A DNA stretch of 64,000 bases from Sulfitobacter sp. LCG007 (GCF_040801785.1 NZ_CP161806.1:99256-163255), one strand, 5' to 3'. Numbered from the stretch's first letter, positions 35,259 to 43,834 are shown. Program-made: numbers and translations. Notes: generated by a model not told the origin, from the letters alone.

Positions 35259-35272
35259 AACTGTCAACAGTT
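35259..35272. promoter_or_regulatory. Operator palindrome AACTGTnnACAGTT, copy E
   Basis: AACTGTCAACAGTT, identical to copy C. On the minus strand it embeds TTGACA (35267-35262), with CTAGCC 17 bases on. It lies 115 bases upstream of the binding-protein start and is the last copy found going right; the genes beyond it belong to other systems. Confidence 0.78.
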
Positions 35273-35374
35273 TACTGATCCTCAAGATGACCCAAGGTCA
35301 TGCCGGCCCTATCGACGCCTGAAAAGCGCGCGGACGGGGCCCTGCCGCCGATAACGTCAGCGACCGGGCAACGA

Positions 35375-35405
35375 CCCTGCGCGCGGCTCATCTCCGCGCG
35401 CAGGG
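35375..35405. terminator. Strong hairpin after the TRAP binding-protein gene
   Basis: CCCTGCGCGCGG (35375-35386) and CCGCGCGCAGGG (35394-35405) make a perfect 12-bp stem with a 7-base loop. TTTT follows on the plus strand. The gene it would end (35423, minus) reads the other way, where the U-tract is missing, so it may act mainly as a 3'-end stabiliser or block in both directions. Confidence 0.6.
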
Positions 35406-35422
35406 TTTTCGCTTATGCAGCC

Positions 35423-36484
35423 TTACTGCGTCTCGGCCGCGCGGGCCGCGTCGATCCCGGATTCGGCCTTTTCGACGGAAGCGTTCAGCGCGTCGAAGAC
35501 TTCCGGCCCACCCGGTACATTGGCCTTGAACCAGTCGAACACCGGAGCGGCGGCTTCCTTGAAGGCGGCCTTCTCCTCGGCGCTCGGCACGTAGACCTCA
35601 CCGCCGGCCGCCGCGAAATCCTCGTAGGCCTGAATGGACTTGCGCTTGGGCGAGGCGAAGGTCGCCTGCTGAAGCTGATAGAAACCATCCGCCACGATCA
35701 TCCGCAGCTCGGGCGACATCGCCATGAATCGCTCGTTGTTCATGAACCACATCGCGCCCATGTAGCTGTGCCCGTCGAGTGTGAGGTACTTCAGGCCCGC
35801 CTCGGGAAACTTCATGTTCATGATGTCGGTGATCCCGTTCGCGGTGCCTTCGACGACACTGGTCTGCAGCGACGTGAACAGCTCGGGCCAGGGGATGGGC
35901 GTCGGCGACGCGCCAAGCGCCTTGACCAGTTCCTGCGGCAGGTCAGCCACCACGGTGCGCATCTTGAGCCCTTCGAGATCGGAAGGCTGCTGCACCCGCC
36001 GCTCGGTGTTGGCGAAGTTGCGCCAGCCGCCCGTGTTGCCGATGGTCATCAGCCGCATCGCGCCGCCGGAATCCTCCATCACCTTCTGCTGAAGCAAGTC
36101 GACGAAGTCACTGTCGTTGGCCAGCACCGCCTCGGCAACACGGTCGTCCGACATCAGGTAAGGCAGGTCGAGCACCTGCACATAGGGGAATATGTTCGCC
36201 GCGCCGGAAGACGTGGCGATATAGATGTCGATTGTTCCGTCAGCGACGCCCTGAAGGCATTCCTCGGGCTGAGAACAAAGCTGTGTCCCGATGAAGAGTT
36301 CGACCGCGATCGCTCCGTTCGAGGCATTCTCGACATAGTTCTTGAATACGACGAGCCCGTCATAGTCCTCGTCGTCCTCGTTGGAGTTGGCGGTGGCGCG
36401 CAGGGTGATCTCCTGCGCCATGGCGGCAACCGGCGCCGCGAGCAGCGCCGCAATCGCGGTGGTCTTCAGTATTCTGGTCAGCAT
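35423..36484 (-). CDS. dctP: TRAP transporter periplasmic substrate-binding protein
   Basis: This is a 353-residue protein from the ATG at 36484 (AGGGAGA upstream). It has a clear signal peptide (RILKTTAIAALLAAPVAAMA, then QEITLRA) and the DctP fold: VFKNYVENASNGAIAVELFIGTQL, QGVADGTIDIYIATSSG and MRTVVADLPQELVKALGASPTPIPWPELFTSLQTSVVEGTANG, including the conserved Arg that binds carboxylate ligands (MRTV). It delivers an organic acid to the DctQM permease. It is the last gene of a minus-strand run that also encodes a monooxygenase system, which may use the imported compound. Confidence 0.92.
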   Translation of the reverse strand: MLTRILKTTAIAALLAAPVAAMAQEITLRATANSNEDDEDYDGLVVFKNYVENASNGAIAVELFIGTQLCSQPEECLQGVADGTIDIYIATSSGAANIFPYVQVLDLPYLMSDDRVAEAVLANDSDFVDLLQQKVMEDSGGAMRLMTIGNTGGWRNFANTERRVQQPSDLEGLKMRTVVADLPQELVKALGASPTPIPWPELFTSLQTSVVEGTANGITDIMNMKFPEAGLKYLTLDGHSYMGAMWFMNNERFMAMSPELRMIVADGFYQLQQATFASPKRKSIQAYEDFAAAGGEVYVPSAEEKAAFKEAAAPVFDWFKANVPGGPEVFDALNASVEKAESGIDAARAAETQ

Positions 36485-36513
36485 CTCGAGTTTCTCCCTT
36501 TTGGTTGTCACGA

Positions 36514-37986
36514 TCAGTTGGCGAACCCCGCAAGACGCGGGATCGTCATGGAAATCGCCGGGACATAGGTGATCAGGAAGATCACCACGACCTCCACGGC
36601 GAGGAAGGGCAGGATCGCGCGGGCGATGGTCTCGATCCGCTCATGCGAGACGGCAGCCGCCACGAAAAGCACCAGCCCCATGGGCGGCGTGGCAAGACCC
36701 ACGGTCAGATTCACGCTCATGATGATGGCGAAATGGATCGGATCGACGCCCAGGTCGGTGAAGATCGGCGCGAGGATCGGGGCAAGGATGATGATCGCCG
36801 GACCCGCGTCGAGGAACATCCCGACGACGAAGAGCAACAGGTTGATGAGGAACAGCAGCACCAGCGGATTGTCCGAAAGGCCGACGATCAGACCGGCAAG
36901 GGTCTCGGGCGCATGGGACAGGCTGACCACCGTTTTGAAGGCCATGGCCGCCCCCACGAGCAGCAGCACCACGGCCGAGGTGATTCCGGCGCTGGTCAGG
37001 ATGCCGGGCAGGTCCCGAAGCCTGAGGCTCCGAAGGATCGCGATGCTCACGAGCAGCGCGTAGGCAACGGCCATCGCCGCCGCCTCTGTCGGGGTGAAGA
37101 CGCCCCCCAGGATGCCGCCCAGGATCAGGACAGGCGTTTGCAGCGGCACCACTGCGCGCTTGCATACCATGCGGAAATCGGGGCTGACCAGCCGGCGTAC
37201 TCCGAGGAAGAGCGCATGCGCGACGGCGAGGCAGGCAGCGATGGCAAGCCAGCGCGCGCCACCGGCCATCCCCTCGGTAGGCAGCAGCGCGTAGAAAAGC
37301 CAGACGAGGTTGAGGCGTACGAGCAGGAAGGACACCCACCATTCCATGACGCCGATCCGCGCCCCGCTCAGCACCACGCGATGTGCCGCGGGAAGGTCAT
37401 AGTGATCGGCAGTCGCGCGCACCATCAGCATCAGCCCGATGCCCACCAGCACACCCGGCACGATCCCGGCCAGGAACAGGGCCGCGACGCTTTCGCCCAT
37501 CACATAGGCGTAGATGATCATGATCCCCGAGGGCGGGATGATCGGCCCGATGACCGAACTTGCCGCCGTTATCGCGGCGGCATAGCGGCGGGTGTAGCCC
37601 TCGCGCTCCATCGCGGGGACAAGCATCGAGCCCAGGGCAGACGTGTCGGCAACCGCGGATCCCGACAGCCCGGCGAACAGGATCGAGCTCAGGATATTCA
37701 CCTGCGCCAGCCCGCCGCGCAGGTGCCCCATCAGCGCCTGGCTGAACTCGACGAGCCGCTCGGTGATGCCGCCCCGGTTCATCAGCTCTCCGGCGAGCAT
37801 GAAGAAGGGGATCGCCATAAGCGGGAAGCTGTCCATCCCGTTGTAGACGTTGCGGTAGAGCAGCGCGATGTCGCGCTCCTGCCCGTTCAGCCAGAGCAGC
37901 AGACCCGGCCCGGCAAGCAGGGCGAAGAACACGGGCAGACCGGCCAGCAGCAGAACAAGGAAGACCGGAAGGAACCAGACCAGCAT
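36514..37986 (-). CDS. dctM: TRAP transporter large permease
   Basis: This 490-residue, highly hydrophobic protein has the DctM signatures: LAGLPVFFALLAGPGLLLW at the N-terminus, FAGLSGSAVADTSALGSMLVP, SSVIGPIIPPSGIMIIYAYV and VNLTVGLATPPMGLVLFVAA. It is about 60 residues longer than usual (around 430). The extra part lies in the middle (about residues 205-275) and contains two predicted membrane segments (VSFLLVRLNLVWLFYALL and WLAIAACLAVAHALFL). It lies one base from the small permease and 29 bases from the binding protein. Confidence 0.92.
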   Translation of the reverse strand: MLVWFLPVFLVLLLAGLPVFFALLAGPGLLLWLNGQERDIALLYRNVYNGMDSFPLMAIPFFMLAGELMNRGGITERLVEFSQALMGHLRGGLAQVNILSSILFAGLSGSAVADTSALGSMLVPAMEREGYTRRYAAAITAASSVIGPIIPPSGIMIIYAYVMGESVAALFLAGIVPGVLVGIGLMLMVRATADHYDLPAAHRVVLSGARIGVMEWWVSFLLVRLNLVWLFYALLPTEGMAGGARWLAIAACLAVAHALFLGVRRLVSPDFRMVCKRAVVPLQTPVLILGGILGGVFTPTEAAAMAVAYALLVSIAILRSLRLRDLPGILTSAGITSAVVLLLVGAAMAFKTVVSLSHAPETLAGLIVGLSDNPLVLLFLINLLLFVVGMFLDAGPAIIILAPILAPIFTDLGVDPIHFAIIMSVNLTVGLATPPMGLVLFVAAAVSHERIETIARAILPFLAVEVVVIFLITYVPAISMTIPRLAGFAN

Positions 37987-38580
37987 CTATTCCGCACCCG
38001 CTGGGATTTCCGCGCCCGCAATCTCGGGAAGACGGTCACCGCCCCCTAGGAGGGTGACGAGGCTGCGCAGGATCAGCTCGACATTGACGAGGATCAGCAG
38101 CACTACGCCCACGAAGAGAGATGCCATCATCCAGCTGCGCGGCACCCGCAACCACTCGTCGAAACCGACCGAGAGCGGCACATAAAGCGACGCGGTGGCG
38201 AAGCGCCCGCCAAAGCCGGTCAACTCGGCCCAGCCGAGCCGGACGCCGACGACGAGAACGACAAGGCAGACCAGCAGCAACAGCAGGTTGAGGAGCTGCC
38301 CGATCTTGAGCGGCAGCAGAAGGGCAATCATGTCGATGGCGACGAACCCGCCCCGCCGGAAGGCCGTCGGCGCCATCAGGCCCGTCATCCAGAGCATGCA
38401 AAAGCGCGCGGCCTCATCCGGCCATGGCAACGCATTGTTGAGCACGTAGCGGAACCAGATCTGTATCAGGATCGCGACGACCATAGCGGCCACGGCGAAC
38501 GCGCCCACAGCCCGCCCAATCGCCAGCAGGGCCGCGTTCAAGGAACCGATCGGCACGAGAACCGACAGCAATCCGCCCAT
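37987..38580 (-). CDS. dctQ: TRAP transporter small permease
   Basis: This 197-residue protein has four hydrophobic segments, starting with AIGRAVGAFAVAAMVVAILIQIWFRYVLN. The DctQ core PWPDEAARFCMLWMTGLMAPTAFRRGGFVAIDM is present. It pairs with the large permease encoded directly downstream. The 57-base gap to the upstream flavin reductase shows no terminator, so TRAP genes and monooxygenase genes are probably one transcript. Confidence 0.9.
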   Translation of the reverse strand: MGGLLSVLVPIGSLNAALLAIGRAVGAFAVAAMVVAILIQIWFRYVLNNALPWPDEAARFCMLWMTGLMAPTAFRRGGFVAIDMIALLLPLKIGQLLNLLLLLVCLVVLVVGVRLGWAELTGFGGRFATASLYVPLSVGFDEWLRVPRSWMMASLFVGVVLLILVNVELILRSLVTLLGGGDRLPEIAGAEIPAGAE

Positions 38581-38637
38581 GCGGGCCCTCCCCCCCTATT
38601 GCGGCGGCCCTACTGTCGGAACCGCCTGCGTCCGTGC

Positions 38638-39153
38638 TCAGGGATGCTCGAACTTTCCGAACTTGCCGGCATAGAAGGCCAGCGCATCCCCCTGCCCCAG
38701 CCCGACCCGTAGCACCTTCCCTATGACGATCACGTGATCCCCCGCCTCATGCACCGCCTCCCGGTCGCATTCGAACCGCGCGAGACAGCCGGGCAGCAGG
38801 GGCGCGCCCCCGGGCCCGGTCCCGTGCGGCCGGTCCCGCAGGGCATGGGCGTCCTTCGAACAGGCAAAGCACAGCTCGCTCTGATCTGCCGACAGCACGT
38901 GAATGGCGAAATGTTCCGCCTTCTCGAAGTACCGGAACCGGCGCGAATTGCGGTCGAGCGCCCACATCAGCAGGGGCGGCTCGAGCGAGAGCGAAGAAAA
39001 GCTGTTCGCGGTGATGCAGACCGGACCCTCGGAGCTCGCGCAGGTCACGATTGTCACCCCGGTTGCAAAGCGGCCATAGGCGTCGCGCAGGGCACGGGTA
39101 TGGGTCTCGGACGGCGCGAACATGCGCGCCATGTCGGTGGAGTGGGCATTCAT
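38638..39153 (-). CDS. Flavin reductase family protein
   Basis: This is a 171-residue protein from the second of two adjacent ATGs (39156, 39153), because AGGAGG is seven bases from the second. It shows the flavin-reductase-like FMN-binding features LRDAYGRFATGVTIVTC, ITANSFSSLSLEPPLLMWALDRNSRRF and FAIHVLSADQ. It supplies reduced FMN to a partner monooxygenase, here most likely the luciferase-type enzyme two genes upstream. The start overlaps the aldo-keto reductase stop. Confidence 0.9.
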   Translation of the reverse strand: MNAHSTDMARMFAPSETHTRALRDAYGRFATGVTIVTCASSEGPVCITANSFSSLSLEPPLLMWALDRNSRRFRYFEKAEHFAIHVLSADQSELCFACSKDAHALRDRPHGTGPGGAPLLPGCLARFECDREAVHEAGDHVIVIGKVLRVGLGQGDALAFYAGKFGKFEHP

Positions 39154-40043
39154 CATGGAACCTCCTGTCCCAGAGCGGCCTCATAGAGCCGGAACCACGT
39201 CTGACGGTCCAGCTCGACCTTCAACGCGTCCGAGAGCCGCGCGATCCGGTCGAGGTTGTTTGTTCCCATCACAGGCAGGATAGACGCAGGATGCGCCAGC
39301 AGGAAGGCCACAGCGACCGCCGCCCTGTCCACACCCTGTTCCTGCGCGATCGAGTCGGCAACGCGGGACACCGGCCCTTCCTGCGTCATGAGCGCACCAC
39401 CCCCCAGCGGCGACCAGCCCATGACGGGATGTCCCTTGCGCTGGTGAAAGGCCAGATCGCCGTTGGTGAAGGGGGCGATGGCACTCAGCGAAATCTCGAT
39501 CTGGTTCGTCACAAGCGGCGTGGACATGGCCGACTGCAGCAGCTTCCAGTCCCAGGGCCGGAAGTTGGACACGCCGACGGCGCGCACCTTGCCGCTGCTT
39601 ACCAGATCATCAAGCGCGGCACCCGTTTCATGATGGTCCATCAGCGGATCGGGCCGGTGGATCAGCAGCAGGTCGACGTGGTCGATGCCCATGTCCTGCA
39701 GCGAGGCGTTCACCGACGCCTCGATATGCGCCCGGGAGGTATCGTAATGCTTGACCCGCGCGCCCGAATGCCGTCCGGCAGGGGCGACGATGTCGCATTT
39801 CGTGACGATCTCCATCCGCGCCCGCAGCGACGGATTGGCCTTCAGCGCGCCGCCGAAAACCGCCTCGGCGGTATAGCCGCCGTAAATGTCGGCCTGATCG
39901 AAGGTGGTGATTCCCTGCTCAAGACAGCGCTGGATCTTCGCCTCCACATGGCCGGCGGAGGTGTCCGCGTCGTCCGCCACCCGCCACATCCCATAGACAA
40001 TGCGGCTCATCTCGAGCGTGTCGCCAATCCTGACCCGGTCCAT
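39153..40043 (-). CDS. Aldo/keto reductase
   Basis: This is a 296-residue protein from the ATG at 40043, overlapping the monooxygenase stop (TGATG). Its barrel carries the tetrad: Asp and Tyr in FDQADIYGGY, Lys in VTKCDIV and His in DLLLIHRPDP. NADPH-binding residues appear near the end (LPVMGTNNLDRI). It would reduce an aldehyde or ketone, perhaps the product of the monooxygenase encoded just upstream. It resembles the YdhF branch of the family. Confidence 0.9.
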   Translation of the reverse strand: MDRVRIGDTLEMSRIVYGMWRVADDADTSAGHVEAKIQRCLEQGITTFDQADIYGGYTAEAVFGGALKANPSLRARMEIVTKCDIVAPAGRHSGARVKHYDTSRAHIEASVNASLQDMGIDHVDLLLIHRPDPLMDHHETGAALDDLVSSGKVRAVGVSNFRPWDWKLLQSAMSTPLVTNQIEISLSAIAPFTNGDLAFHQRKGHPVMGWSPLGGGALMTQEGPVSRVADSIAQEQGVDRAAVAVAFLLAHPASILPVMGTNNLDRIARLSDALKVELDRQTWFRLYEAALGQEVP

Positions 40044-41197
40044 CAGCGCCGCTCCCCCGCACCAAGTGGCGTGGCCGGCATCTGCGCCGGAACCCGCCCG
40101 TATTCCTGCGGCAGCGAACAGGTCTTCAGCTCGGGCATGACCCGCTTGCCGAAATGGCGCGCCTCGTCGAGATGCGGATAGCCCGAGAAGATGAAGGCGC
40201 GAATTCCCATCTTGCGATATTCCTCGATCTTCGACAGCACCTGGTCGGTCGAGCCCACCAGCGCCGCCCCGCAGCCCGAGCGCGCGCGCCCGATCCCGGT
40301 CCACAGACCCGGCTCTATATAGCCGAACTGATCGGCAAGCTCGCGGGCGCGCGCCTGATGCGACACGCCCAGCGATCCCGCGTCAAGCGCGCGTTCGCGG
40401 ATCAGCTTGCCCAACTCGTCGTCGAGCCTCGACACGATATGGTCCGCGTATTCGCGCGCCTCGGCCTCGGTGTCGCGCACGATCATGTGCACGCGCAAAC
40501 CGTAGTCGAGCGTCCGCCCGTGTTGCTCGGCCACGGCGTTGACCGCCTGCATGCGCTCGCCAAGCTGCTCTTTCGTCTCCGGCCACATCAGGTAGACATC
40601 GCAATACTCGCCGCAAAGCGCCAGCGCGTCAGGGGAATAGCCGCCGAAATAGAGCAATGGTCCGCCCTGCTGATAGGGCTTTGCCGGGTCGGTGCTGACC
40701 CCCTCGAAATGATAGACTTCGCCCTCGTGATCGATCCGATCCCGCGTCCATGCCTGTTTGAGGATCTGCACCACCTCGCGCGAGCGCCGGTAGCGAAAGG
40801 CGCTGTCCGCCTTCTCGCCCGGAAAATCCGACGAGATGATGTTGACCGTGAGCCGTCCCTTCAGCATGTGATCCAGCGTCGCGAGGGTGCGCGCCAGCAT
40901 GATCGGCTGCATCTCGCCGCAGCGCACCGCCGCCAGAAGGTTGATCGTCTCGGTGATCGGCGCGCAGCCCGCGACGAAGCTCAGCGTGTCCTGCCCCACC
41001 TGATAGGACGAAGGGCACAGGATGTTGCGGAAGCCCTGCCGCTCGGCCTCCAGCACGATCTCCGAGCAATGCTCCCAGCTCGATCGCAGATCCCCGTCCG
41101 GCACCCCGAGGAACTGGTAGTCGTCCGAACAAAGCGCCGAGAACCACGAAACCTCGCTGGCGTCGAGATCGGCTGAGGTGACAGGGACGACGGTCAT
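40043..41197 (-). CDS. LLM-class flavin-dependent monooxygenase (SsuD-like)
   Basis: This 384-residue luciferase-like monooxygenase is close to alkanesulfonate monooxygenase in layout: CPSSYQVGQDTLSFVAGCAP, LLAAVRCGEMQPIMLARTLATLDHMLKGRLTVNIISSDFPGE, and the C-terminal GSTDQVLSKIEEYRKMGIRAFIFSGYPHLDEA. It uses reduced FMN and oxygen, with the flavin reductase at 38638 as likely partner. No sulfonate transporter genes are present and uptake is by TRAP, so the substrate may not be a sulfonate. It is the first gene of the run and divergent from a GntR/UTRA gene. Confidence 0.9.
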   Translation of the reverse strand: MTVVPVTSADLDASEVSWFSALCSDDYQFLGVPDGDLRSSWEHCSEIVLEAERQGFRNILCPSSYQVGQDTLSFVAGCAPITETINLLAAVRCGEMQPIMLARTLATLDHMLKGRLTVNIISSDFPGEKADSAFRYRRSREVVQILKQAWTRDRIDHEGEVYHFEGVSTDPAKPYQQGGPLLYFGGYSPDALALCGEYCDVYLMWPETKEQLGERMQAVNAVAEQHGRTLDYGLRVHMIVRDTEAEAREYADHIVSRLDDELGKLIRERALDAGSLGVSHQARARELADQFGYIEPGLWTGIGRARSGCGAALVGSTDQVLSKIEEYRKMGIRAFIFSGYPHLDEARHFGKRVMPELKTCSLPQEYGRVPAQMPATPLGAGERR

Positions 41198-41285
41198 GTG
41201 AAGGCGGCTCCGCTCGGGTGCATTTCCTCTTGCGTAGCAATCGCCTTCATGTAGATCAATAGTGTATCAATTATTTCCGCGACCC

Positions 41286-42008
41286 ATGACGCAGATAGCC
41301 TACCCTCGCCCCGGAAATCCGAACGCCCTGCCCGTCTATGTCCAGATCGCCGAGCTGCTGATCCGGGATATCGCGTCTGGCCGCCTGCTCGTGGGCGAAC
41401 GGCTGCCGCCCGAACGTGACATGGCCGCCGCTCTCGGCGTTTCCGTCGGGACCCTGCGCAAGGCCCTCGCCGAACTCGAGAAGAAAGGCATGCTCGAGCG
41501 CGTGCAGGGCTCAGGCAACTACGTGCGCGACGCGGGCGACGGCACGAATGTCTACGCCATGTTCCGCCTCGAGCTTCCGGGCGGCGGGGGTCTGCCAAGG
41601 GCCGAGGTGCTCGACGTATCGCTGATCGACAAGCCCGCCGACCTGCCGGATTTCGGGACCGCGCCGCGTGCCTCGCGGGTCCGGCGGCTGCGCTATCTGA
41701 ACGACACCATGATCGCGCTAGAGGAAATCTGGCTCGACGAATCGGCGGGGCGGATCGACCGCGCGCAGCTGTCCGAGTCGCTTTATCACTATTACCGCAC
41801 GCAGCTGCACTTCTGGATCACCCGCGCCGAGGACCGCGTGTCCGTCGGCGCCCTGCCGGACTGGACACCGGAGCGCTTCACCAGACCCCCCGGCGCGGTG
41901 GTGGGCTACATCGAACGGTTCAGCTGGTCCGACCGGCCCCGCCCGGTGGAATTCTCGCGCACCTGGTTCGACCCGGAGCGCGCGCTTTACGTCCAGCGTC
42001 TCAAATGA
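41286..42008 (+). CDS. GntR-family transcriptional regulator with UTRA domain
   Basis: This is a 240-residue protein from ATG 41286 (a GTG at 41262 is also in frame, neither with a strong ribosome site). The winged helix spans about residues 14-75 (YVQIAELLIRDIASGRLLVGERLPPERDMAAALGVSVGTLRKALAELEKKG, broken across the fold), followed by a UTRA domain ending RPRPVEFSRTWFDPERALYVQ. The AT-rich gap to the divergent monooxygenase gene has two ATCAAT repeats (from about 41254 and 41266) that may be its operator. It probably controls the monooxygenase-TRAP operon and the Gfo/Idh gene behind it. Confidence 0.88.
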   Translation: MTQIAYPRPGNPNALPVYVQIAELLIRDIASGRLLVGERLPPERDMAAALGVSVGTLRKALAELEKKGMLERVQGSGNYVRDAGDGTNVYAMFRLELPGGGGLPRAEVLDVSLIDKPADLPDFGTAPRASRVRRLRYLNDTMIALEEIWLDESAGRIDRAQLSESLYHYYRTQLHFWITRAEDRVSVGALPDWTPERFTRPPGAVVGYIERFSWSDRPRPVEFSRTWFDPERALYVQRLK

Positions 42009-42024
42009 ACACGAAAGGAATCAG

Positions 42025-43116
42025 ATGACCCGGCAGATCAACTACGGGCTGATCGGATGCGGCATGATGGGACGTGAGCACCTGCGCAACATCGCCCTGC
42101 TCGAAGGCACCCGCGTCACCGCGATCTTCGAACCGGATGCCGCCATGGCCGCCGCGGCGCAGGCTTTGGCGCCGGACGCGCGCATGGCGACATCGGTGAC
42201 CGACCTGCTTGCCGAGCCGGACCTCGACGCCCTCGTGATCGTCAGCCCGAACCATGTGCACGTCGGGCAGATGGAAGAGATCGCGGCGACCCGTCCCCTG
42301 CCCCTGCTGGTGGAAAAACCGCTGTTCATCACGCCGCAGGACGAGGCCCGGATCGCGCGGCTTGCCGAACGCTATCCCGCGCCGATCTGGGTCGCGATGG
42401 AATACCGCTACATGCCCCCCATCGCGACGCTGATCGCGCAGGCCGAACGGGCCACGGGCGGCGTCCGCATGCTTTCAATCCGCGAACACCGCTTTCCCTT
42501 TCTCGAAAAGGTCGGAAACTGGAACCGCTTCAACCGGAACACCGGAGGCACCTTCGTCGAGAAATGCTGCCATTTCTTCGATCTGATGCGCCTCATCCTG
42601 AAATCCGATCCTGTCCGGGTCATGGCCTCGGGCGGACAGGGCGTGAACCACCTCGACGAACGCTACGACGGCGAAGCGCCGGACATCCTCGACCACGGGT
42701 ATGTCATCGTCGATTTCGCTTCCGGGGCGCGGGCAATGCTGGAACTCTGCATGTTCGCCGAAGGCGCGCGGTTCCAGGAAGAGATTTCAGCGGTCGGCGG
42801 AACGGGCAAGATCGAGGCGCATGTGCCCGGCCCGGCGCGTTTCTGGCCCGAACATCTCGGCACGCCGCCGATAGCAGAGCTGATCGAAAGCCCGCGCAGC
42901 CCCAGGGGCCCGGTGCTGCGCGAGATCCCCGTCGATCCCACCCTGCTCGATGCGGGCGACCACAACGGCGCAACCTACTACCAGCACCGGGGTTTCCTGC
43001 GCTGCATCCGCGAGGGTCTGCCGCCCGAGGTCGGTCTGCAAGACGGTGCATGGGCCGTGCGCATGGGTCTGGCGGCGCAGGAGTCCGCCGCCATGGGCAA
43101 GGCGGTGGAATTGTGA
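42025..43116 (+). CDS. Gfo/Idh/MocA family oxidoreductase
   Basis: This 363-residue protein has the N-terminal Rossmann domain INYGLIGCGMMGREHLRNIA and the family EKP-type motif LLVEKPLFITPQDEARIARL with the catalytic-loop Lys. The C-terminal sheet domain has NTGGTFVEKCCHFFDLMRLI, where the conserved His acts in catalysis. It would oxidise a cyclitol, sugar or sugar acid with NAD(P). AAAGGA lies upstream, 16 bases after the GntR stop, so it is co-transcribed with the regulator. Confidence 0.9.
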   Translation: MTRQINYGLIGCGMMGREHLRNIALLEGTRVTAIFEPDAAMAAAAQALAPDARMATSVTDLLAEPDLDALVIVSPNHVHVGQMEEIAATRPLPLLVEKPLFITPQDEARIARLAERYPAPIWVAMEYRYMPPIATLIAQAERATGGVRMLSIREHRFPFLEKVGNWNRFNRNTGGTFVEKCCHFFDLMRLILKSDPVRVMASGGQGVNHLDERYDGEAPDILDHGYVIVDFASGARAMLELCMFAEGARFQEEISAVGGTGKIEAHVPGPARFWPEHLGTPPIAELIESPRSPRGPVLREIPVDPTLLDAGDHNGATYYQHRGFLRCIREGLPPEVGLQDGAWAVRMGLAAQESAAMGKAVEL

Positions 43117-43126
43117 TGGTATCGCC

Positions 43127-43151
43127 CGGCACGGAGCTCCAGCCCGTGCCG
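43127..43151. terminator. Hairpin terminator between convergent genes
   Basis: CGGCACGG (43127-43134) pairs perfectly with CCGTGCCG (43144-43151) around a 9-base loop. It lies between the Gfo/Idh stop at 43116 and the eda stop at 43166 and could serve both. Confidence 0.65.
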
Positions 43152-43165
43152 CGGCCCCTATTGTC

Positions 43166-43807
43166 CTAGCGCCCCAGCAGGCTTGCAGCGCGTGCCAGTT
43201 CGGTGATCGCTTCCCAGTCGCCCGCCCCGACCTTGTCGTCCGGCGCGACCCAGCTTCCGCCTGCACAGACCACGTTGGGCAGGCTCAGGTAGCTCTCGGC
43301 ATTCTTCGTGTTGACCCCGCCCGTCGGGCAGAAGCGGATCTGCGGCAGCGGTCCCGCCAGCGCCTTCAGCGCCGGCGCGCCGCCCGACGCCTCCGCCGGA
43401 AAGAATTTCAGCATGTCGTAGCCGCGTTCCAGCAAGGCCATCGCCTCGCTTGCCGTCGCCGCGCCGGGCAGCATCGGCAGCCCCGCCGCCTCTGCCGCGT
43501 CGAGCAGCTTGTCCGTGGCGCCCGGCGAGACACCGAACTGCGCCCCCGCGTCCACCGCCCGCTTCACGTCGTCCGGGGTCAGGATCGTCCCGGCGCCGGG
43601 AATGCCCCCCTCGACCTCGGCCATGGCCGCGATGACGTCGAGCGCAGCAGGCGTGCGCAATGTCACCTCCAGCACCGGCAGCCCGCCCGCGACCAGCGCC
43701 TCGGCCAGCGGTTTGGCATGGGCCACGTCATGCACGACGAGCACGGGAATGATGGGCGCCTTGCGGCAGATGTCATAAGTGGACGCGCTCGCTTCCGTCG
43801 GTGTCAT
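43166..43807 (-). CDS. eda: 2-dehydro-3-deoxyphosphogluconate (KDPG) aldolase
   Basis: This is a 213-residue protein from the ATG at 43807; a TTG seven codons earlier is open but less likely. It is a class I aldolase of the Entner-Doudoroff pathway, splitting KDPG into pyruvate and glyceraldehyde-3-phosphate. Visible residues are Glu in LEVTLRT, the Schiff-base Lys in MLKFFPAEASGG, and the phosphate loops PGAGTIL and FCPTGGVN. It lies 27 bases behind edd in the same operon. Confidence 0.95.
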   Translation of the reverse strand: MTPTEASASTYDICRKAPIIPVLVVHDVAHAKPLAEALVAGGLPVLEVTLRTPAALDVIAAMAEVEGGIPGAGTILTPDDVKRAVDAGAQFGVSPGATDKLLDAAEAAGLPMLPGAATASEAMALLERGYDMLKFFPAEASGGAPALKALAGPLPQIRFCPTGGVNTKNAESYLSLPNVVCAGGSWVAPDDKVGAGDWEAITELARAASLLGR

Positions 43808-43834
43808 TTCCTTGCCCCTTGCCTTCAATTCAGT

